Shown here: positions 13,877-14,991 of the stretch, one piece after another
Layout: each line of letters begins with the position of its first letter
Numbering within the stretch: position 1 is the first letter of the stretch
NCBI GenBank assembly: GCA_035272265.1
Contig: DATEQV010000078.1
Span: 1 to 14,991, forward strand
Length of the DNA: 14,991 nt
Source: Acidisphaera sp035272265
Lineage (GTDB): Bacteria > Pseudomonadota > Alphaproteobacteria > Acetobacterales > Acetobacteraceae
Direction of reading: 5' to 3'
Position numbers and translations under genes: made by a program
The notes under the pieces: model-generated
What the model saw: only the letters and a program-made list of their open reading frames with translations
Told to the model about the DNA's origin: nothing
Database searches by the model: none

Positions 13877-14991
13877 ATGGAACAAAGCTGGCGCTGGTTC
13901 GGCCCGGACGATGTAGTCCCCCTGCATGCGATCCGGCAGGCCGGAGCGACCGGCGTCGTCACGGCGCTGCATCAGGTCCCGTACGGCGAGGTCTGGACGA
14001 CTGACGCGATCCAGGAGCGCAAGTCGATCATCACCGCCGATCCGACCCTGGGTCTGCACTGGAAGGTCGTCGAGAGCCTGCCTGTGCACGAGCGCATCAA
14101 GCTGGGCGAAGGCGACCTCGCCCCGCTGTTCGACAATTACCGTCAGTCGCTGCGCAACCTCGCAGCCTGCGGCATCAAGGTGATCTGTTACAACTTCATG
14201 CCGGTCGTGGACTGGACCCGAACGGAGCTCTACCACCCGCTTCCGGGCGGCGGCCGCGCGTTGCGCTTCAACGCCCACGAATACGCCGCGTTCGACTGCT
14301 TCATGCTCGAACGGCCCGGCGCCGAGGCGGACCACTCCGCGGACGTGCTGGCGCGGGCGCGCGCGTGGTTCGCGCAGGCGTCTGAAGCCGACAAGGCGCG
14401 TCTGCTGTCGAGCATCATGGCGGGCCTGCCCGGCGCGTTCGATCGGTACGACATCCCGGGCCTGCGGTTGATGTTGCAACGCTATAAAGACTTCTCCGCC
14501 GACACCCTTCGCGCCCATCTGGCCCGGTTCCTGCGCGAGGTCGTGCCGACAGCCGAGGAGGTCGGCATCCGCATGGCGATCCATCCCGACGACCCGCCGC
14601 GGCCGCTGATGGGCCTGCCGCGCATTGTCTCAACCGCGTCGGACCTCGCCTTCATCACGGCGGCGGTAGACTCCGTCGCCAACGGCGTGACGCTGTGCAC
14701 CGGCTCGCTCGGCGCGGGCGCGCAGAACGACGTCGGCGCGATCACCCGGCAGTGCGCAGACCGCATCCACTTCGTGCATCTGCGCAATGTCGCCAAGGAG
14801 CCCGACGGGTCGTTCATGGAAGCCGACCATCTGGCAGGCGACACCGACATGGTCGACATCGTCGACACGGTGCTGTCCGAGCACAAGCGGCGCCGGGATG
14901 CTGGTGACGTGGACTGGCGCATCCCGTTCCGACCGGATCACGGCCACGAACTGCTCGACGATATCGGCAAGAACAGCTTTCCCGGCTATTC
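13877..14991 (+). CDS. uxuA: UxuA-type mannonate dehydratase, C-terminus cut by window edge
   Basis: Dehydrates D-mannonate to 2-keto-3-deoxy-D-gluconate (EC 4.2.1.8) using a divalent metal in a TIM-barrel fold. The 371 visible residues start MEQSWRWFGPDDVVPLHAIRQ and include GVVTALHQVPYGEVW (26-40), VICYNFMPVVDWTRT (102-116), MAIHPDDPP (233-241), VTLCTGSLGA, HFVHLRNV (His301) and RPDHGHE (His355, His357), all UxuA hallmarks. E. coli UxuA has about 394 residues, so roughly 25 are missing beyond the right edge. The ATG has GGGAG 6 bases ahead and follows uxuB by 30 bp. This is the UxuA family, not the enolase-fold ManD/RspA dehydratases. Confidence 0.95.
   Translation, partial: MEQSWRWFGPDDVVPLHAIRQAGATGVVTALHQVPYGEVWTTDAIQERKSIITADPTLGLHWKVVESLPVHERIKLGEGDLAPLFDNYRQSLRNLAACGIKVICYNFMPVVDWTRTELYHPLPGGGRALRFNAHEYAAFDCFMLERPGAEADHSADVLARARAWFAQASEADKARLLSSIMAGLPGAFDRYDIPGLRLMLQRYKDFSADTLRAHLARFLREVVPTAEEVGIRMAIHPDDPPRPLMGLPRIVSTASDLAFITAAVDSVANGVTLCTGSLGAGAQNDVGAITRQCADRIHFVHLRNVAKEPDGSFMEADHLAGDTDMVDIVDTVLSEHKRRRDAGDVDWRIPFRPDHGHELLDDIGKNSFPGY

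Noticed and set aside
12314..14584. A 756-codon open frame on the minus strand opposite uxuB and uxuA
   Set aside because: It has no recognisable domain, is rich in Arg, Ala, Gly and His, and lies fully opposite two clear enzyme genes; high GC makes such shadow frames common.

Overview
The window is GC-rich, tightly packed proteobacterial DNA. The benzoate genes, the LysR/DoxX/dioxygenase cluster and the TRAP-fed sugar-acid cluster suit an environmental aromatic- and plant-acid-degrading proteobacterium, perhaps an alpha- or betaproteobacterium. No rRNA, tRNA, insertion sequence, CRISPR array or phage gene was seen.

Region 1 (1-4779) is a benzoate catabolic locus. On the minus strand, a small Bfd-like [2Fe-2S] protein gene is followed without large gaps by benA, benB, benC and benD; benD runs off the left edge. 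Together they convert benzoate to its cis-diol and then to catechol. Divergent from them is a BenM/CatM-type LysR regulator whose most likely start is a CTG codon. The 211-bp gap between them holds an exact ATAC-N7-GTAT operator that overlaps the regulator's ribosome binding site and abuts a TTGACA -35 box pointing towards the ben genes. A 35-codon leader ORF with a strong ribosome binding site lies just upstream of the Bfd-like gene.

Region 2 (4798-7143) holds a second LysR regulator (minus) divergent from a DoxX-family membrane protein and a LigB/DODA-type extradiol dioxygenase (plus). A 9-bp-stem hairpin with a UCCG loop lies between the last two. A 270-bp gene-free gap with two adjacent inverted repeats follows.

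Region 3 (7414 to the right edge) is a sugar-acid (hexonate/hexuronate) locus built on a divergent promoter. The minus arm encodes a TRAP transporter (DctP binding protein, then a fused DctQM permease) and a GntR/FCD regulator. The plus arm encodes a zinc-dependent polyol/hexonate dehydrogenase, a UxuB-type fructuronate reductase and a UxuA-type mannonate dehydratase cut by the right edge. The simplest reading is uptake of a hexonate such as L-gulonate, oxidation to D-fructuronate, reduction to D-mannonate and dehydration to 2-keto-3-deoxy-D-gluconate. Two near-identical 16-bp operator candidates (tandem octamer TAGTCGAC), exactly 120 bp apart, sit next to the two divergent transcription units and are probably the GntR protein's sites.
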